Below, piece after piece: positions 5,033-10,130 of a DNA stretch of 10,130 bases. A program made the position numbers and the translations under genes. This DNA comes from Candidatus Nanoarchaeia archaeon. GTDB taxonomy: Archaea; Nanoarchaeota; Nanoarchaeia; SCGC-AAA011-G17; JAFCDX01. Positions within the stretch are counted from its first letter, which is position 1, and each line of letters begins with the position of its first letter. The DNA lies in contig JAQUND010000051.1 of the NCBI GenBank assembly GCA_028717785.1, positions 1 through 10,130 on the forward strand. The letters run 5' to 3'. Below the pieces are notes generated by a model. It made no database searches. It was not told where the DNA came from and saw only the letters and a list, made by a program, of their open reading frames with translations.

Positions 5033-5310
5033 ATGGAACCAGAAAGACCAACTAAAGATAAAGTAAATATTGGAGATTTAATACTAGAAATGGAAGGAAA
5101 AGCTATTAGAAAATTAAGAGTAATTGGTGTTGAAGATGAAGGATAACATATCAAAAAGAGGATGATGAATATTTTAAGGATTTTAGAGATTCTATAATTT
5201 ATAATGGTAAAGAATTATTAGTAGGATTAAATCAATTTCCCTTGTATGCTAAAAATAGATGGGTATTACATAAATCTGCTCGATTAAATTATTCTAGAAA
5301 GGATATTTAA
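5033..5310 (+). pseudogene. Small unrecognised gene broken by a one-base frameshift
   Basis: From ATG 5033 the frame encodes 37 residues (MEPERPTKDKVNIGD and so on, ending GVEDEG) and stops at 5144-5146. In the -1 frame an open stretch begins at ATA 5143 and runs ITYQKEDDEYFKDF to ARLNYSRKDI, stopping at 5308-5310. Adding one base near 5143-5144 joins the two into a protein of about 92 residues. I see no slippery heptamer, so programmed -1 shifting is less likely than a deletion or sequencing error. The joined protein is soluble and charged; I do not recognise it. Its 3' end overlaps the convergent endonuclease IV-like gene by 27 bp. The TATA box at 5001-5010 and sensible amino-acid composition in both halves support a real, broken gene. 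Confidence 0.55.
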
Positions 5311-6066
5311 AGTTTTTACTGCATCTCCAGTAGGATTAGGAGATTCATTTATTATTGTTATATCTTTAATATTATTTTTCTTAATTGCATTCATTAATTT
5401 TTCAATTTCTTTTTCATGAGTTAATTTATGATTTTTTTCACCTTTATCTCCATATTCAATACCTGAAAAGTGTGCATGTACATGATCAAATTCTTTTATT
5501 TGTTTACACATTTCATCATAAGACATTTTTCCATTAGTTCTTGCTAGTAAATGTGCAAAATCAATACAAAAACCGCATTTTATTTCTTTTACTAATTTTA
5601 GTATTTCTTCCATAGAACCAAAAACATTAATCTTACCCATAATTTCTGGAGCTAAAATAACATTCCATTTATTTTTCTTAATTGTTTCTTGTATATCTTG
5701 AATATTATTTTTAATATTTTCATAAGTTTCTTCTTTAGACATTTTTCCATAATAACCTGAATGGAAAACAATATATTTTGCATTTAGATAATGAGCTCTT
5801 TCACAACAATCTAAAATTCTTTTTTTACTTGCTTCTATTTTTTCTTTTTCTACTGAGTTTAAGTTAATAAAATAAGGAGCATGAATGCTTAAGTCAATAT
5901 TTAATTGTTTTGCTACTTTTCCAATTTCTTCTGCTTGTTTATTATTTAAGTAAATTTTATAAGTAAATGCAATTTCACAAGCTTTTAATCCCAATTTATA
6001 ATAATTGTTTAAATTATCAATAGCTTCTTTTACCCCACCTAAACCTGCTGGTCCTATCTTAATCAT
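5284..6066 (-). CDS. Endonuclease IV-like TIM-barrel protein (AP endonuclease 2 / xylose isomerase-like fold)
   Basis: A 260-residue TIM-barrel protein. The metal-site pattern of endonuclease IV can be followed: LSIHAPYFINLNS (H62), YIVFHSGYYG (H102), LAPEIMGK (E141), GFCIDFAH (D169, H172), HVHAHFSG (H199), GDKGEKNHKL (D207, H213), and INESP (E241). In the family these bind three Zn ions that cleave DNA 5' to abasic sites. The residues for a trinuclear site appear present. Sequence outside the motifs is less typical, and the N-terminus (KIGPAGLGGVKEAI) fits the archaeal branch often annotated deoxyribonuclease IV; another sugar-phosphate activity remains possible. Its ATG overlaps the stop of the upstream 65-residue gene (ATGA), indicating coupled translation. 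Confidence 0.85.
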   Translation of the reverse strand: MIKIGPAGLGGVKEAIDNLNNYYKLGLKACEIAFTYKIYLNNKQAEEIGKVAKQLNIDLSIHAPYFINLNSVEKEKIEASKKRILDCCERAHYLNAKYIVFHSGYYGKMSKEETYENIKNNIQDIQETIKKNKWNVILAPEIMGKINVFGSMEEILKLVKEIKCGFCIDFAHLLARTNGKMSYDEMCKQIKEFDHVHAHFSGIEYGDKGEKNHKLTHEKEIEKLMNAIKKNNIKDITIINESPNPTGDAVKTLNILSRII

Positions 6067-6260
6067 TTTCTATGTTTAAAAAATTCTATTTGTCTAAATC
6101 TTTTTATTATATCTTCATAATTTCCTTTATCTGCAAGAATTTTAGTTTTTTTCTCATTTAGTAATCTAAAATCATATTTTTTAACAGAATATTCTAATTT
6201 AGATTTACCTTTGTAATCTTTCCATCTCTTTTCTGATTTTAACTTGTATTGTAAAACCAT
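6063..6260 (-). CDS. Small basic protein, 65 aa, upstream of and coupled to the endonuclease IV-like gene
   Basis: I do not recognise it. It is Lys/Arg-rich (KLKSEKRWKDYKGKSKLEY, then a helical end IIKRFRQIEFFKHRK), with no Cys and no membrane segment. It could bind nucleic acid, which would suit the repair gene that follows, but that is inference from charge and context only. The TGA overlaps the ATG of the next gene. A TATA box on this strand at 6281-6289 lies 25 nt before the start, supporting both the ATG at 6260 and its place as first gene of a two-gene operon. Confidence 0.7.
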   Translation of the reverse strand: MVLQYKLKSEKRWKDYKGKSKLEYSVKKYDFRLLNEKKTKILADKGNYEDIIKRFRQIEFFKHRK

Positions 6261-6280
6261 ATAATATAGAATATGTTAGA

Positions 6281-6289
6281 ATTTAAAAG
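6281..6289 (-). promoter_or_regulatory. TATA box for the 6260 operon
   Basis: CTTTTAAAT on the minus strand is centred 25 nt before the ATG at 6260; no Shine-Dalgarno, so a leaderless transcript is expected. Confidence 0.55.
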
Positions 6290-6310
6290 AATAACTAATT
6301 ATTGACAGAA

Positions 6311-6790
6311 TTATAAATTTTTATCTTTTTTTACTTTTTTAGGTTTTTCTTCAATTTCCTCTTCTTCTTCGTCTTCAATTTCTTCATCATCTTCAAAGCA
6401 ACTTTCTAAAAGTTCAATTATTTTATCTAATTTTGTATTAAGTTGGTTGAATTGTTCTGAAGATATTCCACTTGATTGAGGTCTATCGTTTCTTGAATTA
6501 TCCCTTGAACCAGATCTTGAATCATTACTTCTGAAACAATCATTACAATAAACTGGTTTATCAGTTGAAGGTTTAAATGGAACTTGACATTCTTTTCCAC
6601 ATTTATCACAAATAACATTATGCATTTCTCTATCACTTGGTCTTCTATCAAAACCACCTGATCTTTCTCTAAAACCACCATCTCTATTATCTCTTCTAGA
6701 ACTTCTATTTCTATCTCTTCCACCAGATCTTCTATTAGATCTATCTGGTCTTTCTCTGAATTCTGGTTGGCTATCGTTATATCTTCCCAT
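6311..6790 (-). CDS. Arg/Gly-rich zinc-ribbon protein with acidic tail
   Basis: A 159-residue protein in three parts. Residues 1-54 are an RGG/RS-like disordered region (RRSGGRDRNRSSRRDNRDGG). Residues 57-86 are a zinc ribbon, ICDKCGKECQVPFKP to VYCNDCF, with C61-x2-C64 and C82-x2-C85 as ligands. I recognise this short ribbon as common in DPANN and CPR proteins. Residues 110-132 form an amphipathic helix (QFNQLNTKLDKIIELLES), probably a coiled-coil. The end is a Glu/Asp run, then KPKKVKKDKN. An RNA- or ribosome-associated role is plausible from the RGG-like and ribbon parts but not shown. A TATA box at 6811-6820 gives a leaderless start at 6790. It is a single-gene unit, divergent from the YcaC-like gene. 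Confidence 0.85.
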   Translation of the reverse strand: MGRYNDSQPEFRERPDRSNRRSGGRDRNRSSRRDNRDGGFRERSGGFDRRPSDREMHNVICDKCGKECQVPFKPSTDKPVYCNDCFRSNDSRSGSRDNSRNDRPQSSGISSEQFNQLNTKLDKIIELLESCFEDDEEIEDEEEEEIEEKPKKVKKDKNL

Positions 6791-6810
6791 ATTTTTTTAA
6801 CTGAATTGGA

Positions 6811-6820
6811 GTTTATAAAG
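6811..6820 (-). promoter_or_regulatory. TATA box for the zinc-ribbon gene
   Basis: CTTTATAAAC on the minus strand is centred about 26 nt before the ATG at 6790, the leaderless spacing. Confidence 0.65.
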
Positions 6821-6850
6821 CTATAGTTATTGGCTTACTATCTAGTTATA

Positions 6851-6896
6851 ACATAAATATTAAATATATATTTGATTAATTATAAAAATGGAGGTG
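6851..6896 (+). promoter_or_regulatory. TATA region and strong Shine-Dalgarno of the YcaC-like gene
   Basis: A/T stretches at 6851-6870 (ACATAAATATTAAATATATA) include candidate TATA boxes far enough upstream to leave a short leader. GGAGGTG at 6890-6896 ends 4 nt before the ATG at 6901 and fully matches the archaeal anti-SD. Most first-in-unit genes in this window are leaderless, so this leadered start is an exception. Confidence 0.65.
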
Positions 6897-6900
6897 AAAA

Positions 6901-7500
6901 ATGGAAAATACAAAATTAGATTTACTTACAAGCAAAAACAGTGTTTTAGTTCTAGTTGATTATCAACCTGCAATGATAAAAGGTGTTGGATCAAGTGATA
7001 GAACTGTTATCAAAAATTGTGCAGTATATGCAGCAAAAGCAGCAAGCATTTTAGATGTACCAGTGATTTTAAGTTCAATAAATCCGTCTATGAATGGAGA
7101 TGTTTTCAAAGAGATTACAAGTTTATTTCCAAAACAACCAGTATTTGCAAGAAAAATGCCAAGTTTTGATGCTTTTGAAGATGAAGCTTTTTTAAAAGCT
7201 GTTAAAAAAACAGGAAGAAAAAAAATAGTTTTATCTGGGTTATGGACTAGTATGTGTTTTGCTTTTACAGCACTTCATGCAATAAAAGAAGGATTTGAAG
7301 TTTATGGACTTATAGATGCTGCAGGTGATTCAACTGTAGATGCTCATAAATATGGAATTAAAAGAATGGAGCAAGTTGGAATGATTCCTGTTACACTAGT
7401 TCAAGTAACATCTGAATGGATGCACGATTGGGCAAATCCAAAAGCAGGAGAACTTGTAAAAGAAGTATATTCAAAATACGATGCAGTTCTTGGAATTTAA
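6901..7500 (+). CDS. YcaC-like cysteine hydrolase (isochorismatase superfamily)
   Basis: A 199-residue cytoplasmic hydrolase of the isochorismatase-like fold. The catalytic triad reads D20 (VLVLVDYQPAM), K85 (FARKMPSFDAF) and C119 (LSGLWTSMCFAFTAL); these align with Asp19, Lys84 and Cys118 of E. coli YcaC. The stretch LDVPVILSSIN, the pattern DAAGDSTVDAHKYGIKRM and the end SEWMHDWANPKAGEL also match YcaC-type proteins, which are close in length (about 208). The physiological substrate of this branch is unknown; amide hydrolysis is likely from the triad. It is a single gene ended by a T-rich terminator. It differs from its neighbours by a perfect SD and somewhat less A/T-biased codons, and the family is mostly bacterial, so transfer from bacteria is plausible. 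Confidence 0.92.
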   Translation: MENTKLDLLTSKNSVLVLVDYQPAMIKGVGSSDRTVIKNCAVYAAKAASILDVPVILSSINPSMNGDVFKEITSLFPKQPVFARKMPSFDAFEDEAFLKAVKKTGRKKIVLSGLWTSMCFAFTALHAIKEGFEVYGLIDAAGDSTVDAHKYGIKRMEQVGMIPVTLVQVTSEWMHDWANPKAGELVKEVYSKYDAVLGI

Positions 7501-7528
7501 TTCTTTTTCTTTTTTTATTATTTTTTAA
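7501..7528 (+). terminator. T-rich intrinsic terminator after the YcaC-like gene
   Basis: Immediately after the stop, three runs of T (5, 7 and 6, broken by single C, A or ATTA) fill 28 bases. Archaeal RNA polymerase terminates at such U-runs without a hairpin. The 69-bp gap separates this gene from the convergent membrane-protein gene. Confidence 0.6.
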
Positions 7529-7569
7529 TGTATTCAAATTTACAAAAATAGTTATAATAATTTGATGGT

Positions 7570-7944
7570 TTAATGAGAATGATTTTTAATTGCACTAACT
7601 ATTCCTACTGTTAAAATTCCAAATAGAATACCCACCCACATCATTAAATTTCCAAACATTAAATTATAATTTTTAACAAATAATGGAACTGTTATTACAG
7701 AATCTAAAATAACTCCAGTAATAGCAAATATAATTCCAACTAGAATTCCTTTTTTAAAATTTAATTTTTCTTTACCAATATAAATTATTGTTGTAATTCC
7801 AATTAAAATAATTGATAATAAATAATGAATTATATAATAAGTTAAACCAGTTTTTAAACCAAATCCAAACATTAAGATAGAAACTTCAAAAAATATCAAT
7901 CCCCATAAAAGTGCCCCAAATAAGATAGTTTTCAAAATTTTCAT
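7570..7944 (-). CDS. Four-helix membrane protein, 124 aa
   Basis: I do not recognise the function. Four hydrophobic segments are visible at about residues 7-28, 35-56, 66-88 and 99-118, separated by short loops; KEKLNFKKG (58-66) is the main charged loop. The third helix contains the polar ILDSVITVPLFVKNYN, and the second ends near a short TIIYIGKEK. The Asp and Pro in the third helix resemble small archaeal membrane proteins of unknown function that I know only by pattern. There are no catalytic motifs and no cleavable signal peptide. It is a single-gene unit with a minus-strand TATA box 26 nt upstream (7966-7974), so the ATG at 7944 is well supported. Confidence 0.8.
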   Translation of the reverse strand: MKILKTILFGALLWGLIFFEVSILMFGFGLKTGLTYYIIHYLLSIILIGITTIIYIGKEKLNFKKGILVGIIFAITGVILDSVITVPLFVKNYNLMFGNLMMWVGILFGILTVGIVSAIKNHSH

Positions 7945-7965
7945 AATAAATATAATTATTAAAAA

Positions 7966-7974
7966 TATTTAAAT
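7966..7974 (-). promoter_or_regulatory. TATA box for the 7570-7944 gene
   Basis: ATTTAAATA on the minus strand, centred 26 nt before the ATG at 7944; leaderless spacing. Confidence 0.6.
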
Positions 7975-8014
7975 CTTTCTTTAGCGTTTTTGTTGGTATA
8001 ACTAAAAAAGAAAG

Positions 8015-8025
8015 CTTTAAAAAAT
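8015..8025 (+). promoter_or_regulatory. TATA box for the 8044 operon
   Basis: CTTTAAAAAAT is centred about 25 nt before the ATG at 8044 with no Shine-Dalgarno between, so a leaderless mRNA for the two-gene unit is likely. Confidence 0.55.
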
Positions 8026-8043
8026 AAAATATCTTAGATTAAT

Positions 8044-8511
8044 ATGGAAAAAGAGTGTTGCCCAAAATTTAATCCAACCCCTTGGGATGGAAAAATATTC
8101 AATTGGAAAAATAAAAAGTTTATCAAAGACAGTGTTTTTACTATATTTTATATGCCTATTAATTTTGGCAGTGTAATAACTAAATTAATGAAAAAAATTG
8201 ATATGAATAATGCTAAATGTGTTGATTATCTGAGTCTTTCAGATCATACTTCTAAATGGAATATGGATCTTTATCTTGCTGTTGATAAAAATATACCTAG
8301 TGCAAATAATATAACATTAAATGGAAAGTTTTTAAGTAAAGTTTATGAAGGTTCATTTAAAGATACTGGAAAATGGAATAAGAATTTTAATGAATATGCT
8401 AAAAGTAAAAAATTAGATATTAAAAAACAATATATGTGGTATACTACTTGTCCAAAATGTGCAAAAAAATATGGTAAAAATTATGTTGTTATAATTGGAG
8501 AAATAAAATGA
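8044..8511 (+). CDS. Conserved cysteine-containing protein of the family loosely annotated 'hydrolase'
   Basis: A 155-residue soluble protein. It starts with a CC pair (C5, C6) in ECCPKFNPTPWDGK, then FIKDSVFTIFYMPINFG, WNMDLYLAVDKNIPSANNITL, GKFLSKVYEGSFK, and ends YTTCPKCAKKYGKNYVV with C136-x2-C139. I recognise this ordered set (CCPxFxPxPWD at the start, 'LSGTFLxKVFEGPY'-like middle, 'FYTTCPKCAKKYGxNYVV' end) from a bacterial and archaeal family usually named just 'hydrolase', with no activity that I can confirm. The paired N- and C-terminal cysteines suggest a metal or redox site. It is full length. Its stop overlaps the start of the small membrane protein at 8508 (ATGA), so the two are translated together. 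Confidence 0.85.
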   Translation: MEKECCPKFNPTPWDGKIFNWKNKKFIKDSVFTIFYMPINFGSVITKLMKKIDMNNAKCVDYLSLSDHTSKWNMDLYLAVDKNIPSANNITLNGKFLSKVYEGSFKDTGKWNKNFNEYAKSKKLDIKKQYMWYTTCPKCAKKYGKNYVVIIGEIK

Positions 8512-8720
8512 AAAAGAATATTAAATTTAAGCGTAAATCTGAAAAATGTTATTGTAATTCTCATAGTGGTGGAGCTGTTTATGGTCTTGGATTTATAGGT
8601 GCAGCAATTTATTATATTTCAATTGCAACAAGTTTTTGGATGGGTGTTTTAGGATTTTTAAAAGCAATAATATGGCCTGTTTTTGTTATTTATGCTTTAC
8701 TAAAATTCTTAGGATTATAA
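8508..8720 (+). CDS. Conserved small two-helix membrane protein, 70 aa
   Basis: A basic N-terminus (MKKNIKFKRKSEKC) is followed by SGGAVYGLGFIGAAIYYI (helix 1, about 22-40) and FWMGVLGFLKAIIWPVFVIYALLKFL (helix 2, about 43-68). This 'GGAxYGLGFIGAxxYYI...ATSFWxGVLGxLKAIxWPxFxxYxLLxFL' pattern is a widely spread small membrane protein of unknown function that I recognise in bacteria and archaea; the Gly-rich first helix and W-P in the second are its hallmarks. The positive N-terminus predicts an N-in, C-in hairpin. Its ATG overlaps the stop of the CxxC protein by 4 bp, so the two are coupled. It is convergent with the second HEPN gene, with 3 bp between the stops. Confidence 0.85.
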   Translation: MKKNIKFKRKSEKCYCNSHSGGAVYGLGFIGAAIYYISIATSFWMGVLGFLKAIIWPVFVIYALLKFLGL

Positions 8721-8723
8721 TTT

Positions 8724-9206
8724 TTAATAATTAGGCATTAACATATTTTTTATATGAGATACAAAAAGAGTTGCATTATTTATTGATTCTTCTGCAGGAT
8801 CTTTATTTGCTTGGGGTAATGTTTTATATGTAAATTTTCCTCTTTTTATTTTTTCGTCTTTCATTATTTGAAGCAAGTCTTCTGCTCTTACTAGTGCAGT
8901 CTCATATACTTCTAGAATATGTATATCTAATTTTCCACTATCAACAAAAGTTTTTTTGAATTTATCATAAGCTTTATTGTGTATAAATGGAGCGGATATT
9001 TTTATTCCTTTGCTTAACAAAGCTGCTTTTGCAGAATAAAAAATTGAATAATAAGCATGTGAAATAACCGCACTATAAAAAGTTGTTCGTTCTGGAATAG
9101 AAAGATTGTTCTTTAAATCAATTTCTTCACTTATTCTTTTTAATGCTTTTGCTGTGATAAGCTCATTATCTGCTCTATCAAGTAAAAGTCTAACCTCTGA
9201 ATCCAT
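8724..9206 (-). CDS. HEPN-domain protein, toxin-like partner, module 2
   Basis: A 160-residue all-helical HEPN protein. Visible are RADNELITAKAL (11-22), the first HEPN helix; SHAYYSIFYSAKAALLSKG (49-67), the signature helix; FIHNKAYDKF (74-83); and the late helix start IKRGKFTYKTL (120-130). At the catalytic site of ribonuclease HEPNs (R-x4-6-H) it has R122-G-K-F-T-Y127, the same R-x-K-F-x-Y form as the HEPN at 2931-3467, although overall sequence similarity between the two is low. The N-terminal extension of the other copy is missing. The gene follows the wHTH-MNT gene and overlaps it by 17 bp. A ribonuclease or tRNA-modifying toxin role is family inference only. Confidence 0.85.
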   Translation of the reverse strand: MDSEVRLLLDRADNELITAKALKRISEEIDLKNNLSIPERTTFYSAVISHAYYSIFYSAKAALLSKGIKISAPFIHNKAYDKFKKTFVDSGKLDIHILEVYETALVRAEDLLQIMKDEKIKRGKFTYKTLPQANKDPAEESINNATLFVSHIKNMLMPNY

Positions 9207-9810
9207 GTTTTATCGCCTCATTTAATATGGAATAATATTGAGAACCACCGTAAAATATAAAGTTATGTTTTGCTATTTCTTTTCCATAATTTTCTTCATC
9301 ATCTAAAAGCATTTTTAAAAATTGATCTTTTGTAAAAACATAAGGATGTACTTTTGGTATGCTTGTTTCGCTTTCATAGCTTATTTGAGCCATTATTTTT
9401 TTAGAATCTTCATCAGAGATTATAATTATATCTAAATCAGAGTTTTTATTTTGTGTTTCTTTTGCATAACTTCCAGTTACTAATAAGATAAAAAATTTAG
9501 TAGGTATTTTATTTCTTATATTTTCTATTATTTGAAATGGAATATGTTTTTGATTTCGTGATTTGTATTCATTTAAAAATCCTACATAGTTTTGGGTAAA
9601 AATTGATTGTAAATTAAGGGTATAAAGAATAGATTTTCCAATTTTATCTGATAAAATTATTTTTTCATTAAGCAATCTCTTTAAAGCATTATAAATATAG
9701 CCTTTTGAACGTTTTTTTGTTATTTTTTGAATGTCTGAATAAGTTAATTTCTTCCAAGGCTCTTTAATAAAAGCCAAATCAATAATATATTCTTCTTTTA
9801 ATATTCCCAT
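9190..9810 (-). CDS. Winged-helix plus minimal nucleotidyltransferase (MNT) protein, antitoxin-like, module 2
   Basis: A 206-residue paralogue of the 2363-2938 protein. Residues 1-67 are a winged helix (LTYSDIQKITKKRSKGYIYN, LKRLLNEKII, wing DKIGKSILYTLN, compare GKSVLCELN in the other copy). The MNT domain has VTGSYAKETQNKNSDLDI, an exact GS-x10-D-x-D (G113, S114, D125, D127). As in module 1, no clear third carboxylate follows (PKVHPYVFTKDQF). The C-terminal EIAKHNFIFYGGSQYYSIL matches the other copy's VIKEAIENNIILYGIENYY in kind. It overlaps the HEPN start by 17 bp. Two 18-bp inverted-repeat units flank its promoter, so self-repression through the wHTH is likely. Probably an antitoxin that nucleotidylates the HEPN; activity is not proven by sequence. 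Confidence 0.9.
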   Translation of the reverse strand: MGILKEEYIIDLAFIKEPWKKLTYSDIQKITKKRSKGYIYNALKRLLNEKIILSDKIGKSILYTLNLQSIFTQNYVGFLNEYKSRNQKHIPFQIIENIRNKIPTKFFILLVTGSYAKETQNKNSDLDIIIISDEDSKKIMAQISYESETSIPKVHPYVFTKDQFLKMLLDDEENYGKEIAKHNFIFYGGSQYYSILNEAIKHGFRG

Positions 9811-9816
9811 TTTATA

Positions 9817-9856
9817 AGTCCTATTTTTTAGACTATATAGTCCTATATTTAAGACT
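9817..9856 (-). repeat. Tandem operator-like inverted repeats, 22-bp period, upstream of module 2
   Basis: Two 18-bp units, 9817-9834 (AGTCCTATTTTTTAGACT) and 9839-9856 (AGTCCTATATTTAAGACT), agree at 16 of 18 bases and start 22 bp apart. Each is AGTC-N10-GACT. Where they meet, GACTATATAGTC (9831-9842) is a perfect 12-bp palindrome. The array begins 7 bp upstream of the start codon. This is the layout of a dimeric repressor binding two adjacent sites on one DNA face, most simply the wHTH-MNT protein itself. Confidence 0.65.
9833..9840 (-). promoter_or_regulatory. TATA box of module 2, embedded between the operator-like repeats
   Basis: CTATATAG is centred 26 nt before the ATG at 9810, the leaderless spacing. 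It sits at the joint of the two repeats, so repressor and TBP binding would exclude each other. A second A/T element (TTTATAAA, 9856-9863) lies about 50 nt upstream as an alternative. Confidence 0.55.
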
Positions 9857-9914
9857 TTATAAAACTTTCTATTTATTTAAAATTTATAAAAATTAAAGCA
9901 AATAAGGTAAAATA

Positions 9915-9989
9915 TGCTCCCAGCGGGATTTGAACCCGCGTCTTCGGCGCGAAAGGCCAAAATCCTTGACCGGGCTAGACTATAGGAGC
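9915..9989 (-). tRNA. tRNA-Glu(UUC), uninterrupted
   Basis: Read on the minus strand it folds as a full cloverleaf. The acceptor GCTCCTA pairs with TGGGAGC (one T-G pair). The D arm is GTCT with an 11-nt loop and GGAT. The anticodon arm TTGGC-CTTTCGC-GCCGA has anticodon TTC. The variable region is AGAC and the T arm GCGGG-TTCAAAT-CCCGC. The discriminator is A, and no CCA is encoded. The 75-nt length includes the discriminator. It has no intron, unlike the tRNA-Gly. It lies 104 bp upstream of the second wHTH-MNT gene on the same strand. Confidence 0.95.
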
Positions 9990-10012
9990 TTAGACTAAAG
10001 AATTAAATAATC

Positions 10013-10022
10013 TTTTATAAAG
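10013..10022 (-). promoter_or_regulatory. TATA box for tRNA-Glu
   Basis: CTTTATAAAA on the minus strand is centred about 28 nt before G1 of the tRNA at 9989. It overlaps the stop codon (10015-10017) of the upstream gene on the same strand, so the tRNA has its own promoter inside that gene's end. Confidence 0.6.
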
Positions 10023-10130
10023 TTTTGGTTTTAGCAACAGAATTCTGCATTTCAAGACTTATTTGTCCAATATTAGAAATTATTACTTCATACAATCTTT
10101 TTATCATTAATTCAAGCATAGATTCTTTTA
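10015..10130 (-). CDS. C-terminal end of an unidentified gene (or small ORF), partial
   Basis: On the minus strand a frame is open from the window edge to TAA at 10015-10017. It encodes about 37 residues, including MLELMIKRLYEVIISNIG and ending NSVAKTKTL. Composition and helix-forming pattern look coding. Two in-frame ATGs near the edge (first at 10119) could be internal or the true start of a very short protein; the window does not decide. I do not recognise it. It precedes tRNA-Glu on the same strand. Confidence 0.5.
   Translation of the reverse strand, partial: KESMLELMIKRLYEVIISNIGQISLEMQNSVAKTKTL

Noticed and set aside
6427..6723. 98-residue ORF in another frame within the zinc-ribbon gene
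   Set aside because: Same strand, different frame; a low-complexity Glu/Ile/Val product. The main frame has the C4 ribbon and the promoter.
1..10130. CRISPR array, insertion sequence or replication origin
   Set aside because: No regularly spaced repeats, terminal inverted repeats, transposase motifs or ORB/Cdc6-type elements were found by eye.

Overview
The window looks like a chromosomal segment of a small-genome, very AT-rich archaeon, most likely of the DPANN type (Woesearchaeota/Pacearchaeota-like). This is inference. The evidence is an archaeal-type PheT C-terminus, an archaeal Dph2 N-terminus, a tRNA-Gly interrupted by introns at archaeal-type positions, no encoded CCA on either tRNA, and TATA boxes about 25-30 nt upstream of most start codons with no Shine-Dalgarno sequence between, which implies leaderless mRNAs. 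No rRNA, CRISPR array, transposase or phage structural gene is visible.

Layout. 1-665 (+): end of pheT followed closely by a small two-helix membrane protein. 667-1287 (-): an unrecognised soluble protein, sharing a bidirectional TATA box with 1338-1577 (+), a dph2 cut off after 79 codons. 1545-2036 (-): a Nudix-like protein whose last codons are read antisense through the dph2 remnant. 2140-2272 (+): a tRNA-Gly(GCC) that reads as a normal tRNA only if two insertions are removed, a 40-nt intron at the usual 37/38 site and a 21-nt insert in the D loop. 2363-4985 (+): a tightly packed run of wHTH-nucleotidyltransferase (MNT), HEPN protein, PAP2 phosphatase and NSUN-type RNA m5C methyltransferase. 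5033-5310 (+): a small ORF broken by a one-base frameshift. 5284-6260 (-): a small basic protein translationally coupled to an endonuclease IV-like TIM-barrel protein. 6311-6790 (-): an Arg/Gly-rich zinc-ribbon protein with an acidic/basic tail. 6901-7500 (+): a YcaC-like cysteine hydrolase with a strong Shine-Dalgarno. 7570-7944 (-): a four-helix membrane protein. 8044-8720 (+): a conserved CxxC protein coupled to a small two-helix membrane protein. 8724-9810 (-): a second wHTH-MNT/HEPN pair. 9915-9989 (-): tRNA-Glu(UUC). 10015-10130 (-): the end of an unidentified gene.

The most striking architecture is the pair of wHTH-MNT/HEPN toxin-antitoxin-like modules, pointing inward from the two sides of a 5.3-kb block. 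Each starts about 90-105 bp downstream of a tRNA gene on the same strand, and each has operator-like repeats of 22-bp period laid over its core promoter, although the repeat sequences differ. Both HEPN proteins carry an R-x-K-F-x-Y motif where ribonuclease HEPNs usually have R-x4-6-H. The tRNA-Gly with two insertions and the dph2/Nudix junction are the other two items most worth checking.
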